DNA from: Winogradskya humida
GTDB taxonomy: Bacteria > Actinomycetota > Actinomycetes > Mycobacteriales > Micromonosporaceae
Direction of reading: 5' to 3'
Assembly: GCF_016862215.1 (NCBI RefSeq)
Contig: NZ_BOMN01000097.1
Coordinates: forward strand, 19,785 to 83,784
Length of the DNA stretch: 64,000 nucleotides
Every line of letters begins with the position of its first letter. Position 1 is the first letter of the stretch. A model generated the notes under the pieces. That model was not told the origin of the DNA. It saw only the letters and a program-made list of their open reading frames with translations, and did no database searches. Position numbers and translations under genes: made by a program. Below are positions 53,192 through 62,123 of this stretch, piece after piece.

Positions 53192-54273
53192 CGCAGGGCC
53201 CCCGATGCCAGGCGGGTACCGGCGGCGAGGCGGCGATCACGCTCACGCTGGGCCGGACCATCCGGAAGGTGATACTCCACCGCGCCGTCCCGCGCCGCCG
53301 CCGCGATCGGCTCCACCCGCGGGCGCCGCTCCGCCTCGAAACGCGCGAAGTCGTGCGGGTTCCCGGCGAGTACCGCAGCGTCCTCGATGGCCTGCGCCGC
53401 ACCCTGCGCCACGAACGGCAGCATCGGATGCGCGGCGTCGCCGACCAGGACCACGCGGCCGCGGTGCCAGGCCGGCAGCGGTGCGCGGTCGAACAGACCA
53501 TGATGATCGAACCGGTCGGCCAGCGCGATCAGGCCGCGCACGGCGGGATGCCAATTGTCGTACGCCCGGAGCACGTCCGCCGTCTCCACCTCCCGGACGG
53601 CCGAGGGTGGCACCGCCGCCGGCACGGTGAACACCAGGTTGATGCTGCCCCCGTCGTCGATCGGGTAGGCGACGCAGTGCTGTCCCGGGCCCAGCCAGAC
53701 GACCACGCCGGACGGCGCCAGCCGCCCGGCCCGGCCCGCCGGGATCACCGCCCGGTAGACGCTGTGCCCCGAGTAGCGGATCGGTACGGTGCCGAGCTGA
53801 GCGGCGACCGAGGAGTGCAATCCGTCCGCCCCCACCACGATGTCCCCCGTCAGCGCCGTGCCGTCGTCGAGGCGGGCAACGACGCCGCCGGCGTGGTCGA
53901 TCACGCCCGCACAGCGCCGCCCGAAGTGAACAGAACCGGGCACGGCCGCGAGCAGGGCGCGTACGAGAGTGGTGCGCCGCATCGTGCAGTAGGGCGCATC
54001 CGGCGACCCGAGCCCGGTCCGGGCGATGACCGAATTGTCCTGCCAGCGCCGCAGTTCCCGGGTACGCGGCCGGGTCGCGTCCCGGAGCACGGTTCCCAGC
54101 CCCAGCCGCTGCAGAACCGAGGTGGCATCGGGAGACAGCTGGAGCCCACCGCCACCGGCCGGACAGGTTCTGCGCTCGACGATCTCGCAATGCACGCCGG
54201 TGCGGGACAGAGCGACGGCCGTGGTGAGGCCCGCGATTCCCGCACCGATCACGATTGCTCTGGTCATGGCCAC
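53188..54273 (-). CDS. FAD-dependent aromatic monooxygenase (salicylate-hydroxylase-like)
   Basis: 361 aa, GTG start at 54273 with GGGAG 6 nt upstream (an ATG two codons on is possible). Group A flavoprotein: G-A-G-I-A-G (NAD(P)H/FAD Rossmann), the DG motif V-G-A-D-G-L-H-S-S-V, and the GD motif L-V-G-D-A-A-H-P-M-L-P-F. Uses NAD(P)H and O2 to hydroxylate a phenol ring, often ortho to the OH or with decarboxylation. In a cluster making an aminohydroxybenzoate it would tailor that ring, comparable to monooxygenases of manumycin- and cremeomycin-type pathways (inference). ATGA overlap with the EntA-like gene. Confidence 0.88.
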   Translation of the reverse strand: MAMTRAIVIGAGIAGLTTAVALSRTGVHCEIVERRTCPAGGGGLQLSPDATSVLQRLGLGTVLRDATRPRTRELRRWQDNSVIARTGLGSPDAPYCTMRRTTLVRALLAAVPGSVHFGRRCAGVIDHAGGVVARLDDGTALTGDIVVGADGLHSSVAAQLGTVPIRYSGHSVYRAVIPAGRAGRLAPSGVVVWLGPGQHCVAYPIDDGGSINLVFTVPAAVPPSAVREVETADVLRAYDNWHPAVRGLIALADRFDHHGLFDRAPLPAWHRGRVVLVGDAAHPMLPFVAQGAAQAIEDAAVLAGNPHDFARFEAERRPRVEPIAAAARDGAVEYHLPDGPAQRERDRRLAAGTRLASGALR

Positions 54274-54286
54274 AACATTCTCCCGA

Positions 54287-55582
54287 TCAGTAATATTGGA
54301 GCGCTTTGTCCCAGTTGTCGGCGGGCCCGAACAGACTGCGGGGCTTCATCACGTCGGGCGCGGCGGTCAGCAGCGCCGCCGGCACCAGCCCACCGGGTGG
54401 CACCGTGTCGACGACGGTGTCGATGCCGTGCGCGGCGTGGAGCGCGTCGCGTAGTTCCCGCGCCGCGACAGACCGGAATCGTTCATCCACCTCGATCTGC
54501 ACACGCAGTCGCGGCGGCTCGGGACGGGCCCGCCAGAACAGGACCCCGTACTCCGCTGGGAGCCGGAAGACGATCTCCTCCACGTCGAGCTGGGTCAGCT
54601 CGACGGAGCGGACGTGCACACCGGACCGCGCCCGGCCGAGCACCCTGACGCTCGGAAGTGCCCAGCCGCACGCGCACGGGGCGTCGGAGATCTCGACCTC
54701 GTCCTCGATGTTGTAGCGCAGCAGCGGCATCGCCGAGCGGTACAACGGCGTGACGACCAACTGCCCGCGACCGTACGGTGCGCAGCGCCCGCTTCCCGGA
54801 TCGTGCACCTCGAAGATCGCCCGGTCAGCCCAGAGATGCAGCCGTCCGTGCGGGCACTCCCCCGCCAGGCTGCCGGTCTCGGTCGCGCCGTACTCCTCGA
54901 CGACCGGCGTGTTCCAGATCTGCGCGATGCGCGCGCGCCGGGCGGCGCTCAACGGTTCACCGCCGACGAACAGAGCGCGCAGGGACGGGAAGTCCACCTC
55001 CGGCCGCAGTCCGCGAAGTCGCGCGGAAGCGGCCCACAACAGCGTGTCCGTGGGCAACGACCAGGTGAGCGAGACGCCGAGGTCGTGCAGGACCCGCACC
55101 ACTTTCGCGTACGGCGTGGCAAGTGAGCGGTTGTCCGCCGGCACCACGGTCGCCCCGTGGGACCGCGCGGCCGCGTGCGCCAGATGCCCGGTGATCATCA
55201 GGGCGTACGGCGTCCGCACCAGGAACGTGTCTGTCGCGTGGATCCCGACGTGCTTACGCGCATACCGTTCAGCGAGATCGAGCCAGTCCGCCGCCGTGTA
55301 GTACGAGGCGGTGGGAGCCCCGCTGCTCCCGCTCGACTCGTGATAGGTCGCCAGCTCCGCCCGATCGACCGCGAGCATCCCGAACGGATAGGCGTCGCGC
55401 AGATCCTCCTTCGTGGTGAGCGGATATTGAGCGAGTTCCGCGCGCCCGGCCGGCACCCCACGTTGGCGATAGAACGGGGAGTGCGCAGCCGACGCCAGTA
55501 ACTGCCCTAGCTGAGCGTCCTGCAGATAGGCGAGTTCCGTGGGATCGTGCCAGTCACCCAGGGCGGGCCGGACGTCGTTCAT
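54287..55582 (-). CDS. PaaK-like adenylate-forming ligase (phenylacetate-CoA ligase/F390 synthetase family)
   Basis: 431 aa from the ATG at 55582 (ATGA overlap, GGGGGAGGAG upstream). The AMP-loop S-S-G-S-S-G-A-P-T, E-E-Y-G-A-T-E-T-G-S and the PaaK-type C-terminal block L-L-R-Y-N-I-E-D are present. The enzyme activates an aromatic acid as acyl-AMP, then transfers it to CoA or another nucleophile. A C-x-C in A-P-C-A-C-G-W matches the Cys-bearing members of this family. The likely substrate is the aminohydroxybenzoate made by the two upstream enzymes, readying it for amide or ester formation (inference). No PKS or NRPS is inside the window. Confidence 0.87.
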   Translation of the reverse strand: MNDVRPALGDWHDPTELAYLQDAQLGQLLASAAHSPFYRQRGVPAGRAELAQYPLTTKEDLRDAYPFGMLAVDRAELATYHESSGSSGAPTASYYTAADWLDLAERYARKHVGIHATDTFLVRTPYALMITGHLAHAAARSHGATVVPADNRSLATPYAKVVRVLHDLGVSLTWSLPTDTLLWAASARLRGLRPEVDFPSLRALFVGGEPLSAARRARIAQIWNTPVVEEYGATETGSLAGECPHGRLHLWADRAIFEVHDPGSGRCAPYGRGQLVVTPLYRSAMPLLRYNIEDEVEISDAPCACGWALPSVRVLGRARSGVHVRSVELTQLDVEEIVFRLPAEYGVLFWRARPEPPRLRVQIEVDERFRSVAARELRDALHAAHGIDTVVDTVPPGGLVPAALLTAAPDVMKPRSLFGPADNWDKALQYY

Positions 55583-56328
55583 GTCGTCTCCTCCCCCAGG
55601 ACGCGGCAGGCGTTGGCCCAGGTCACGGCGGTCAGGTCGGCCGGGGACAGGCCGAGCGCCGCGATCTTGACCAGCTCCACCCGCGGTTCCTGCAACGGAT
55701 GCTCGGTGCCGAACAGCACGCGCCGTACGCCGAACCCCTCGACCGCCGCACGCGCCGTGACGGTGAGGCAGCCGGACAGCTCGGCCAGCACGTTCGGCAC
55801 CGGGGCGAGCTCGGCCAAACCCGCGAACTCCAGCCCGGTGTGACCGCAGTGTCCCCAGACGAACGTGACCCGTGGATTCGCCCGGGCCAGCCGCGCAAGA
55901 TCGGCGGGCCGCGTTCCGGCGTGAGCCAGCGTGACCACATAGACCGGATGCCGCACCGCCTCCGCGACGGCGATCAGTTCGTGCACCGCCGGATCGTCCA
56001 GCCGGACCCCGTGCACAGCAGGCGAGATCTCCAACCCCCGGAAATTCACCGCACATTTCTGGTACGCGGCCACGTCGTGCACCGGATCCGCGAAGAAGAA
56101 CGGCAGCAGCCGCCCACCGGAAAGCGAACACTGCGCGAGCACGTCGTTGTTGTCGGCGCTCACCTCCGCGCGCCCGCCCTCGGAGATCTGCGTCGAGAGC
56201 CGGCCGAGCCCGATCACCCCGCCGGCGGACACCGCCGCGCGAGCGATGCCCACGCCGTCCATGACGCTGAGCAGCACGTCAGCGGCGCGAGGGACGGGCG
56301 CGAGCCGGGCGTGGAAGTCGAAGATCAT
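55579..56328 (-). CDS. Amidohydrolase-2 (ACMSD-like) protein with degenerate metal site
   Basis: 249 aa from the ATG at 56328 (ATGA overlap). The fold is that of 2-amino-3-carboxymuconate-semialdehyde decarboxylase relatives, with V-W-G-H-C-G-H and L-F-G-T-E-H-P. The first metal motif reads F-D-F-H-A-R-L, i.e. D-x-H-x-R in place of H-x-H, and the last acidic position is Glu in G-T-E-H-P. Metal coordination is therefore altered. It may be a decarboxylase with a changed site, a hydrolase, or a non-catalytic cyclisation helper. It lies between the ring-forming enzymes and the ligase in the operon. Confidence 0.78.
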   Translation of the reverse strand: MIFDFHARLAPVPRAADVLLSVMDGVGIARAAVSAGGVIGLGRLSTQISEGGRAEVSADNNDVLAQCSLSGGRLLPFFFADPVHDVAAYQKCAVNFRGLEISPAVHGVRLDDPAVHELIAVAEAVRHPVYVVTLAHAGTRPADLARLARANPRVTFVWGHCGHTGLEFAGLAELAPVPNVLAELSGCLTVTARAAVEGFGVRRVLFGTEHPLQEPRVELVKIAALGLSPADLTAVTWANACRVLGEETT

Positions 56329-57488
56329 TGCTCGTAGCACAGTTCGTCGATGGGGTAGCCCACGTGCCGTTCCCGGCCGGGCAGGTAGCCCAGCACCTCG
56401 TCGCCCGGCTGCAACGACGTCGAGTTGTGCACCGTAGCGCCGGGGCCCAGCACCCGTACGTGCCAGTCGTCCTGCACGATCAGGTTGACCCGCTCACCCG
56501 TCGGCGCCACCGCGTCGATCGACAGCAACGGCCGCGTCTCGATCTTCACCCGCCCGACCGTGACCCGCCGCGTCCGCCCGTCCGCCCCGACCGCGAGGAC
56601 CGTGCCACCGGCCGTCAGCTCGCTCAGGTAACGCGTGTGTTCGTGATCGGCGAGCGTGTACGACATGATCGCACCGGCGTTCACCCGGAACGGACGGGTC
56701 GGCATGTAGGGCAGCGGGTGGGTCTCGCTGACGCACAACACCATGCCCCGGGACCGCGAACCGACCAGGATCCCCTCGTCCTGCCGCAGATAGGTGCACG
56801 TGTCGACGCACGCCCGCTCACCCGTCCCGGCGTGCCGCACCCCGGTGACCGTCAGCGTGACCAGCTTCAGGTCCGGTGACCGGTCGCGCACCACTTCCGC
56901 GAGCCTGGTCGCCTCCCCGGGCGCGGCTCCGGCGAGCATCACCCCGCCGGGTCCGTGTTCCAGCACGCTGAGATGCACGGTTGCGTCGTCCACGCCGTCC
57001 ACGCGGGTGATGATCGTGCCCTCGGTGCCGTCGGCCGCGGCCAGGACGATCTCCATCGGGATGTTGGTGGGGTCCAGGAAGTGCAGCAGGATCACGGGGT
57101 CACGGCGTACGCTCTCGCACGCCGCCGCCAGGTCGTCGGGGTCCCGCACGTCGTGCCGGCTCCCGAACCGTACGCCCGGGTGCTGCGCGGCGAGCACCGA
57201 CGGCATCCCGTGCCGCCGCGGATCGACCAGCACCAGGTCAGCCACACCGAAGTCGTCCGGCAGCTCCTCCGGGACCAGGACCCGGGTCACCGACGGCGGC
57301 AACGGCGCGAGATCGGCGGCGTCAGCGGCCACGATCGCGTCGAAACCCTGATGGAGGGCTTCCTCCCCCACCGCCTGCCGCCACTCACCGAGCCCGCGCA
57401 GATCCAGCCAGCATTTCTTGTCCCCGCCGAAGCCACTCACGCCGAGCGAACCCGCAGCCGTCCGCTTGTCCTCGTCGATGGTGGTCAT
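56325..57488 (-). CDS. 3-Dehydroquinate synthase II-like enzyme (GriH type)
   Basis: 387 aa, ATGA overlap on both sides. The DHQ-synthase-II signature is strong: W-L-D-L-R-G at the N-terminus, R-P-F-R-V-N-A-G-A-I-M-S-Y, T-R-Y-L-S-E-L, V-G-R-V-K-I-E-T-R-P-L and a C-terminal L-Q-P-G-D-E-V. In archaea this enzyme closes the ring of dehydroquinate; in Streptomyces griseus the homologue GriH makes 3-amino-4-hydroxybenzoate from the GriI product. The neighbouring aldolase gene argues for the GriH role. A bacterial cell with the normal shikimate route would not need it for primary metabolism. Confidence 0.88.
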   Translation of the reverse strand: MTTIDEDKRTAAGSLGVSGFGGDKKCWLDLRGLGEWRQAVGEEALHQGFDAIVAADAADLAPLPPSVTRVLVPEELPDDFGVADLVLVDPRRHGMPSVLAAQHPGVRFGSRHDVRDPDDLAAACESVRRDPVILLHFLDPTNIPMEIVLAAADGTEGTIITRVDGVDDATVHLSVLEHGPGGVMLAGAAPGEATRLAEVVRDRSPDLKLVTLTVTGVRHAGTGERACVDTCTYLRQDEGILVGSRSRGMVLCVSETHPLPYMPTRPFRVNAGAIMSYTLADHEHTRYLSELTAGGTVLAVGADGRTRRVTVGRVKIETRPLLSIDAVAPTGERVNLIVQDDWHVRVLGPGATVHNSTSLQPGDEVLGYLPGRERHVGYPIDELCYEQ

Positions 57489-58312
57489 CGCGCCGCCACC
57501 GCCGTCCGATCGTGCACCAGGGTGGCGAGCTGCCGGACCATGGCACCGGGATCAGGAGCGGTGAAGACCAGCCTCCCGGCCGCGATCCCCCCGGCTCCGG
57601 CCCGCACGGCATCCGCCAGCGCGGCCACAACCTCGGCGGAGCCCCCACCGCCGGCGACTGAGCCTCCCGCGACTAGGCCTCCCGCGACTGGGCCTCCCGC
57701 GGCGAGGACGGGGATCGGGCAGTCGGTGAGGATCGGGGCGAGCTCGTCCGGCGTGGCGGGCAGGCTGGTCTTGACGAGGTCGGCGCCCAGCTCGGCCGCG
57801 ACGGTCAGGGCCCGGGAGATCAGTTCCGGGGCGCGGCCGTCGATCATCTCCGGGCCGCGGACGTACATCATCGCCAGCAGCGGTACGCCCCACCGGTCGC
57901 AGTCCTCCGCGGTCAGCGCGAGATGCGCGATCTGCCGGCTCTCCGTGAGCGAACTGACGTTGATATGCACACTGACCGCTTCCGCGCCCAGCCGCAGCGC
58001 CTCCTCGACCGTGGCCACCGGATACTTCGCGTCGGGATCGGGCGCAAGGCCGGTGCTCGCGTTCAGGTGCAGCACCAGCGAGAGCCGCCGGAAACGCGCG
58101 GGATGCACCCGGCGGGCCGCTCCTTTGTGCAGGACCACCGCGTCGGCGCCGTTGTCGGCCAGCGAGGCGACCAGATTGTCGAGGTCCCCACGGTGATGCA
58201 ACGGCCCGCCGGCTATCGCGTGGTCGAGGGGGACCACGAGCAGCCCGGATCCGGGTCTCCGGTACAGGTGGCGCAGCCGTAACCGGCGGCCGAAAGTTCC
58301 GTTCTCCTCCAT
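57485..58312 (-). CDS. GriI/ADH-synthase-like class I aldolase (C4+C3 condensation)
   Basis: 275 aa, AAAGGGG upstream of the ATG. TIM-barrel DeoC/FbaB family: V-P-L-D-H-A-I near the N-terminus, G-A-E-A-V-S-V-H-I-N, Schiff-base lysine in L-V-K-T-S-L, and phosphate-loop residues near the C-terminus. GriI condenses aspartate semialdehyde with dihydroxyacetone phosphate, the first step to 3-amino-4-hydroxybenzoate; archaeal ADH synthase is the close alternative. Between beta-strand 7 and 8, A-A-G-G-P-V-A-G-G-L-V-A-G-G-S-V-A-G-G carries a 15-bp repeat insertion that lengthens a loop close to the active site and could affect activity. First gene of the six-gene operon. Confidence 0.87.
   Translation of the reverse strand: MEENGTFGRRLRLRHLYRRPGSGLLVVPLDHAIAGGPLHHRGDLDNLVASLADNGADAVVLHKGAARRVHPARFRRLSLVLHLNASTGLAPDPDAKYPVATVEEALRLGAEAVSVHINVSSLTESRQIAHLALTAEDCDRWGVPLLAMMYVRGPEMIDGRAPELISRALTVAAELGADLVKTSLPATPDELAPILTDCPIPVLAAGGPVAGGLVAGGSVAGGGGSAEVVAALADAVRAGAGGIAAGRLVFTAPDPGAMVRQLATLVHDRTAVAAR
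57654..57698 (-). repeat. 15-bp in-frame tandem repeat in the aldolase gene
   Basis: Three units, GCGACTGAGCCTCCC type (57654, 57669, 57684), differing by one or two bases. They encode G-x-V-A-G pentapeptides in an aldolase loop. Confidence 0.92.
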
Positions 58313-59074
58313 TGTCGTGACCCCTTTTCGAGTTCGTCACCGCCTCGACGGGCGGTGGTCGGCAGAGCGGCGCTGCGGCTGCTTCGAGCCGATTCAGCGA
58401 GGGCGCCGTTGCATTTCGACGCTAACCACGAAGGCGGCCGGGGCCTACTACTCGTATGGGTAGGTGCCGATTTCCGGCTGCCCGGGAATCGTCATCACCG
58501 GAACACCGCGGGCACACATCAGGAATGGTCATCACGCGATACACAGGCCACGATCCGCGGATTTCCGCCCGCCGGAAAGGCCCCCTCGGGGCAGTGCCGC
58601 CGTCCCCGCCCGGTTCACCCTTCCGCGGACGCCGCCGCCCGCGGAAGGGTAACGGTAGCGGTGGGCGCCACCCTGGTGACCGGATGCGGAGCTGTGGCAC
58701 GGCCCGGACAGAAACGAGCAACGTGAGCATGAAGCTGATGGTCACCCGAATGAGTGAATCCGAGCGACGCGTGTCACGAACGATGACGATCGATGGCTGC
58801 TTCGATCAGGCCGGTTCCGGCGTTCCGTTCGCCGCGGTGAGTGATCGCGCTGAGCCGGTCCGGCCGATCGTGTCCCGGACCGCGCGGATCCCGCGAGCGC
58901 CTGGCACGACGGCGGTCCATGGATTGATCAGCGCATACGTCCACTCAGGTCGGTGCCGGGTGGATCGCGCACTGACCCGGATCGGTCAGGGGTTGCCGCG
59001 CCCGATGATCGATGACGCGATGACCGGTCCACGGGCGGCGGGCCGTCCAGTGACAAGGTGCACCCAACAGTGCG
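58313..59074. other. Divergent intergenic region of the biosynthetic cluster
   Basis: About 760 bp between the operon (minus) and the large LuxR gene (plus). No convincing gene; a 236-codon plus-strand frame here has Arg/Pro-rich antisense-like composition. It holds a perfect 12-bp inverted repeat (58617-58650) and two related stretches (GAATCGTCATCAC at 58489 and GAATGGTCATCAC at 58522). The spacing and similarity suggest sites for a regulator. Confidence 0.5.
58617..58650. promoter_or_regulatory. Perfect 12-bp inverted repeat
   Basis: ACCCTTCCGCGG (58617-58628) and CCGCGGAAGGGT (58639-58650) are exact complements around a 10-nt loop. No T-tract follows on either strand. It could be an operator or an mRNA stem-loop. 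Confidence 0.5.
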
Positions 59075-62074
59075 GTGATAGAAAAATCATCCACGTCGCG
59101 GTCCGGGCACTCCCGTGTCCGTCCGACTACGGCAAGGAGTGGCCCACCGTCCGAACGGACCCCTGAATTGATCATCACTTCCGGACACCAGCGCCACAAC
59201 GGCCGGCCCCGACCCGAGCAGGCCCGACCCGAGCAGACCGGACCCGGCCTGCCGGCCCAGCACGCCCAGCACGCCCAGCACGCCCAGCACGCCCAGCCCA
59301 GGATCGACGAGCATGCCGGGGAGACCGTCCTGAACGAGCAGACGTTCGGCCGTAGCGACGAGATGGACACCATCCGCCGCGCCCTCGCCGGGACCGCGGC
59401 GGGTGAGGGTGGCTGCCTGGTCATGCTCGGGCCGGCCGGCGTGGGTAAATCGCATCTGGTGCGGGCCGCCGTGCAGACCGCAACCGAGCTCGGGCTCGCC
59501 GTGGCCGCGCGGGAGGCGTTCAAGCTGGACCTGGCCGCGCCGCTTGTCACGCTGGCCGGGGCGCTGCGGGCGTGCACGCGCGAGGGTGAGCGCTTCTCCT
59601 GGCTGTTCGACGGTTCGCACCGGACCGAGCAGTACCGCACGATCGATCTGCTGCGGGCGTCCCTCGAAGATTTCGCCGCCGAGCGGCCGTTGCTGATCGT
59701 GGTGGACGACGCGCAGTGGATGGACGAACTGAGCGCGCTCGCCGTGCGTGAGCTCGTTCCGGCCCTGGCCAGCTCGCCGGTGTGGTGGGTGTTCGCGGGG
59801 CGCCCGGAGCAGGTGGAGACGCCGGGTCTGCAGACGCTGAACTGGCTGATCCGCGGTGGCGCCGAGCCGATCCGGCTGAGCGTGCTGGAGGAGCCGGCGA
59901 TCGCCCAGCTCAGCGCGGCGGTGGTCGGTGCGGAGGTCGACAACACCGTGCTGGCGCTGGCCAACGGCTGCGGCGGGAACCCGCTGCGGGTCGGCCAGCT
60001 GCTCCGGGCCCTGCGCGCCTCCCGGCAGCTCGTCATCACGGCGGGGACGGCGACCGTGATCGGCGGGGAGCTGCCGTCCAGCTTCGTCGACACGGTCCGG
60101 GAGGTGCTGGAGAGCCTCAGCGCGGACACGCAGTGGCTGGTCAGGGCGTGTTCGGTGTTCACCCGCCCGTTCGGGGTCGAGGCCGCCACCCGGTTGACCG
60201 GGCACGGTCCCGCCGAGATGTACCGCCTGGTCGAGGAGGGCCTCACCGAGATCCTCACCGACGCCGGGGACGGGATCGCGTTCAGCCATGACCTGGTGCG
60301 CCAGGCGGTGTATTCGACGCTGCCCCGGACGTTGCGGGAGCGGCTGCACCGGGAAGCGGCGACGATCTCCCGGGACGAGGGCCTGCCCGCCATCGAGGTC
60401 GCCGAGCACCTGCTCAAGAGCGGGCGCGCCGGGACCACGGACGCTGTGGCCATGTTGCGGGCCGCAGCGCGCGAGGTGGCCGGTGCGGCTCCGGCGACGG
60501 CGGCGGATCTGATGCTGCACGCGCTCGAGGCGCTGCCCGTCCACGATCAGAACCGGACCGTGCTGATCGCCGAGGCGGTCGGGCTGCTCGCGTCGGCGGC
60601 GCGGGTCGATCAGGCCCGGCGGCTCGGCGAGGAGGCCCTGGACGCCGGGCTGGATGCCGAGACCGAGGCCGAGCTGCTGCTCGGCCTTGCCGAGGCGTGC
60701 AAGCACGCAGGACAGAACAAGAGCGCCGTTGAGTACGCCGACCGCGGCCTGGGTCACGAGAAGATCGGCGACGCGACCCGGGCCCGGCTGTACGCGATCC
60801 GTGCCCACGCCCTGTTCTATGTGGACGACCTGGAGGGCGCCGACGCGTCCGGGGCCGACGCGCAGCGCCTCGGCATGGCGAGCAGCGAATACGGCGCGGC
60901 GGTGTTCGGGGAGACCGCGCGCAGCCTCGTCGCCCAGGCGCAGGGGCGCATGGGTGCCGCGCTCGCGCACGCGAAGTCCGCGACGAGCACGGCGGCGACG
61001 CGGGGCGGCCGCGCCCGGCACCGGCACCCGGCGATCTGGCTGGGCAGCGCGCTGACGGCCTACGACCGGTTCGAGGAGGCGGGGCAGGTCCTCGGGCGGG
61101 GGCGCCGGGAGTCGGAGCGGCTCGGGACGTTGTGGGCGCAGCCGCTGTGGCACTACTACTACGCCAATCTGCTGGCCGCGCGGGGAGAGCTCGACGAGGC
61201 GACCGCGGAGGCGGATGCGGGGGTGGCGACGGCCGAGCAGCTCACGGCGTACCAACTGGTGGTGCCTCTGCTCGGAACCTTGATCCGGCTGGCGGTGCTG
61301 CGCGGCGATCTGGAGGCGGCGAAGGCGCATCTGGCCCGGATGCACGAGCTGATGCGCACCGGGATCACCGCGACGCCCGAGGATGTGGTCTGGCCGGAAG
61401 CGTTGCTGCTGCACGCCGAGGGGCAGAGTGACGTGGCGTTCTCGCTGGCGGCGGGCTTCTACGAGTCGCTGCCGGAGCGCCCGGCGCTGATCACGATGGA
61501 CCCGACCGCCCCCGGCATCCTGGTCGGCATCGCCCTGGGTGAGGGCGATCGCGCCGCAGCGGGCCGCGTCGTGGCGGCAACCGAGACGCTGGCACGACGC
61601 AACCCGGAATCGCACGCGGCCCACGCCGCCGCGGCCCACGCCGGCGGGTTGCTCCACAACGATCCGGTGCGGCTGCGGGAAGCGGTGGACAGCTTCCGGC
61701 GTACCCCTCGGAGATTGGCTCTTGCCTCTACTTTGGAGGATGCCGCCCAGGCTGAGAACAGATCTGATTGGTACGCCGAGGCGCTCGGCATCGTGAGCGA
61801 GTGCGGCGCGACCGGCGCGCAGCGACGCCTGCAGCGGCAGCACGGCAGTGCGCCACCGCCCGAGCCGAAGAGTGAGCTGCTGCCCGAGCTTTCGCCCGCC
61901 GAGCGCAAGGTCGCCCTGCTGGTCGCGGACGGCCTCACCAACCTGCAGGTGGCCGGCGAGCTGTACCTGTCGCGGCACACCGTGGACAGCCACCTGCGGC
62001 ACATCTTCGCCAAACTGGAGATCAAGCGCCGGATCGAGCTGGCGAAACGCGTCGAACGGGAACGAGGCGGGTAG
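59075..62074 (+). CDS. LAL-type LuxR family regulator (large ATP-binding)
   Basis: Up to 999 aa; the start is uncertain. GTG 59075 is the longest option and the first ~90 residues, including a (Q-H-A)n repeat, look unstructured; recognisable homology begins at F-G-R-S-D-E-M (~residue 92). ATPase: Walker A G-P-A-G-V-G-K-S-H-L, Walker B L-L-I-V-V-D-D-A-Q-W. A long helical TPR-like middle part follows, then a C-terminal GerE HTH (L-S-P-A-E-R-K-V-A-L-L-V-A-D-G-L-T-N-L-Q-V-A, R-H-T-V-D-S-H-L). Such regulators usually activate adjacent secondary-metabolite operons; it is divergent from the GriI/GriH-type operon, so it is the likely cluster activator. Confidence 0.87.
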   Translation: MIEKSSTSRSGHSRVRPTTARSGPPSERTPELIITSGHQRHNGRPRPEQARPEQTGPGLPAQHAQHAQHAQHAQPRIDEHAGETVLNEQTFGRSDEMDTIRRALAGTAAGEGGCLVMLGPAGVGKSHLVRAAVQTATELGLAVAAREAFKLDLAAPLVTLAGALRACTREGERFSWLFDGSHRTEQYRTIDLLRASLEDFAAERPLLIVVDDAQWMDELSALAVRELVPALASSPVWWVFAGRPEQVETPGLQTLNWLIRGGAEPIRLSVLEEPAIAQLSAAVVGAEVDNTVLALANGCGGNPLRVGQLLRALRASRQLVITAGTATVIGGELPSSFVDTVREVLESLSADTQWLVRACSVFTRPFGVEAATRLTGHGPAEMYRLVEEGLTEILTDAGDGIAFSHDLVRQAVYSTLPRTLRERLHREAATISRDEGLPAIEVAEHLLKSGRAGTTDAVAMLRAAAREVAGAAPATAADLMLHALEALPVHDQNRTVLIAEAVGLLASAARVDQARRLGEEALDAGLDAETEAELLLGLAEACKHAGQNKSAVEYADRGLGHEKIGDATRARLYAIRAHALFYVDDLEGADASGADAQRLGMASSEYGAAVFGETARSLVAQAQGRMGAALAHAKSATSTAATRGGRARHRHPAIWLGSALTAYDRFEEAGQVLGRGRRESERLGTLWAQPLWHYYYANLLAARGELDEATAEADAGVATAEQLTAYQLVVPLLGTLIRLAVLRGDLEAAKAHLARMHELMRTGITATPEDVVWPEALLLHAEGQSDVAFSLAAGFYESLPERPALITMDPTAPGILVGIALGEGDRAAAGRVVAATETLARRNPESHAAHAAAAHAGGLLHNDPVRLREAVDSFRRTPRRLALASTLEDAAQAENRSDWYAEALGIVSECGATGAQRRLQRQHGSAPPPEPKSELLPELSPAERKVALLVADGLTNLQVAGELYLSRHTVDSHLRHIFAKLEIKRRIELAKRVERERGG
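59258..59293 (+). repeat. 9-bp in-frame tandem repeat near the LuxR start
   Basis: Four CAGCACGCC units with degenerate flanks, coding for Q-H-A repeats in the unstructured N-terminus of the regulator. Its presence makes the true start codon hard to fix. Confidence 0.9.
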
Positions 62075-62123
62075 GCCTTATCCCGTGGGTACGTGATGTA
62101 CGCGCGACGGCGGTGGCCGCAGC

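Noticed and set aside
58456..59166. 236-codon plus-strand frame between the operon and the LuxR gene
   Set aside because: Arg/Pro-rich, no ribosome site, spans the 12-bp inverted repeat and probable promoters.
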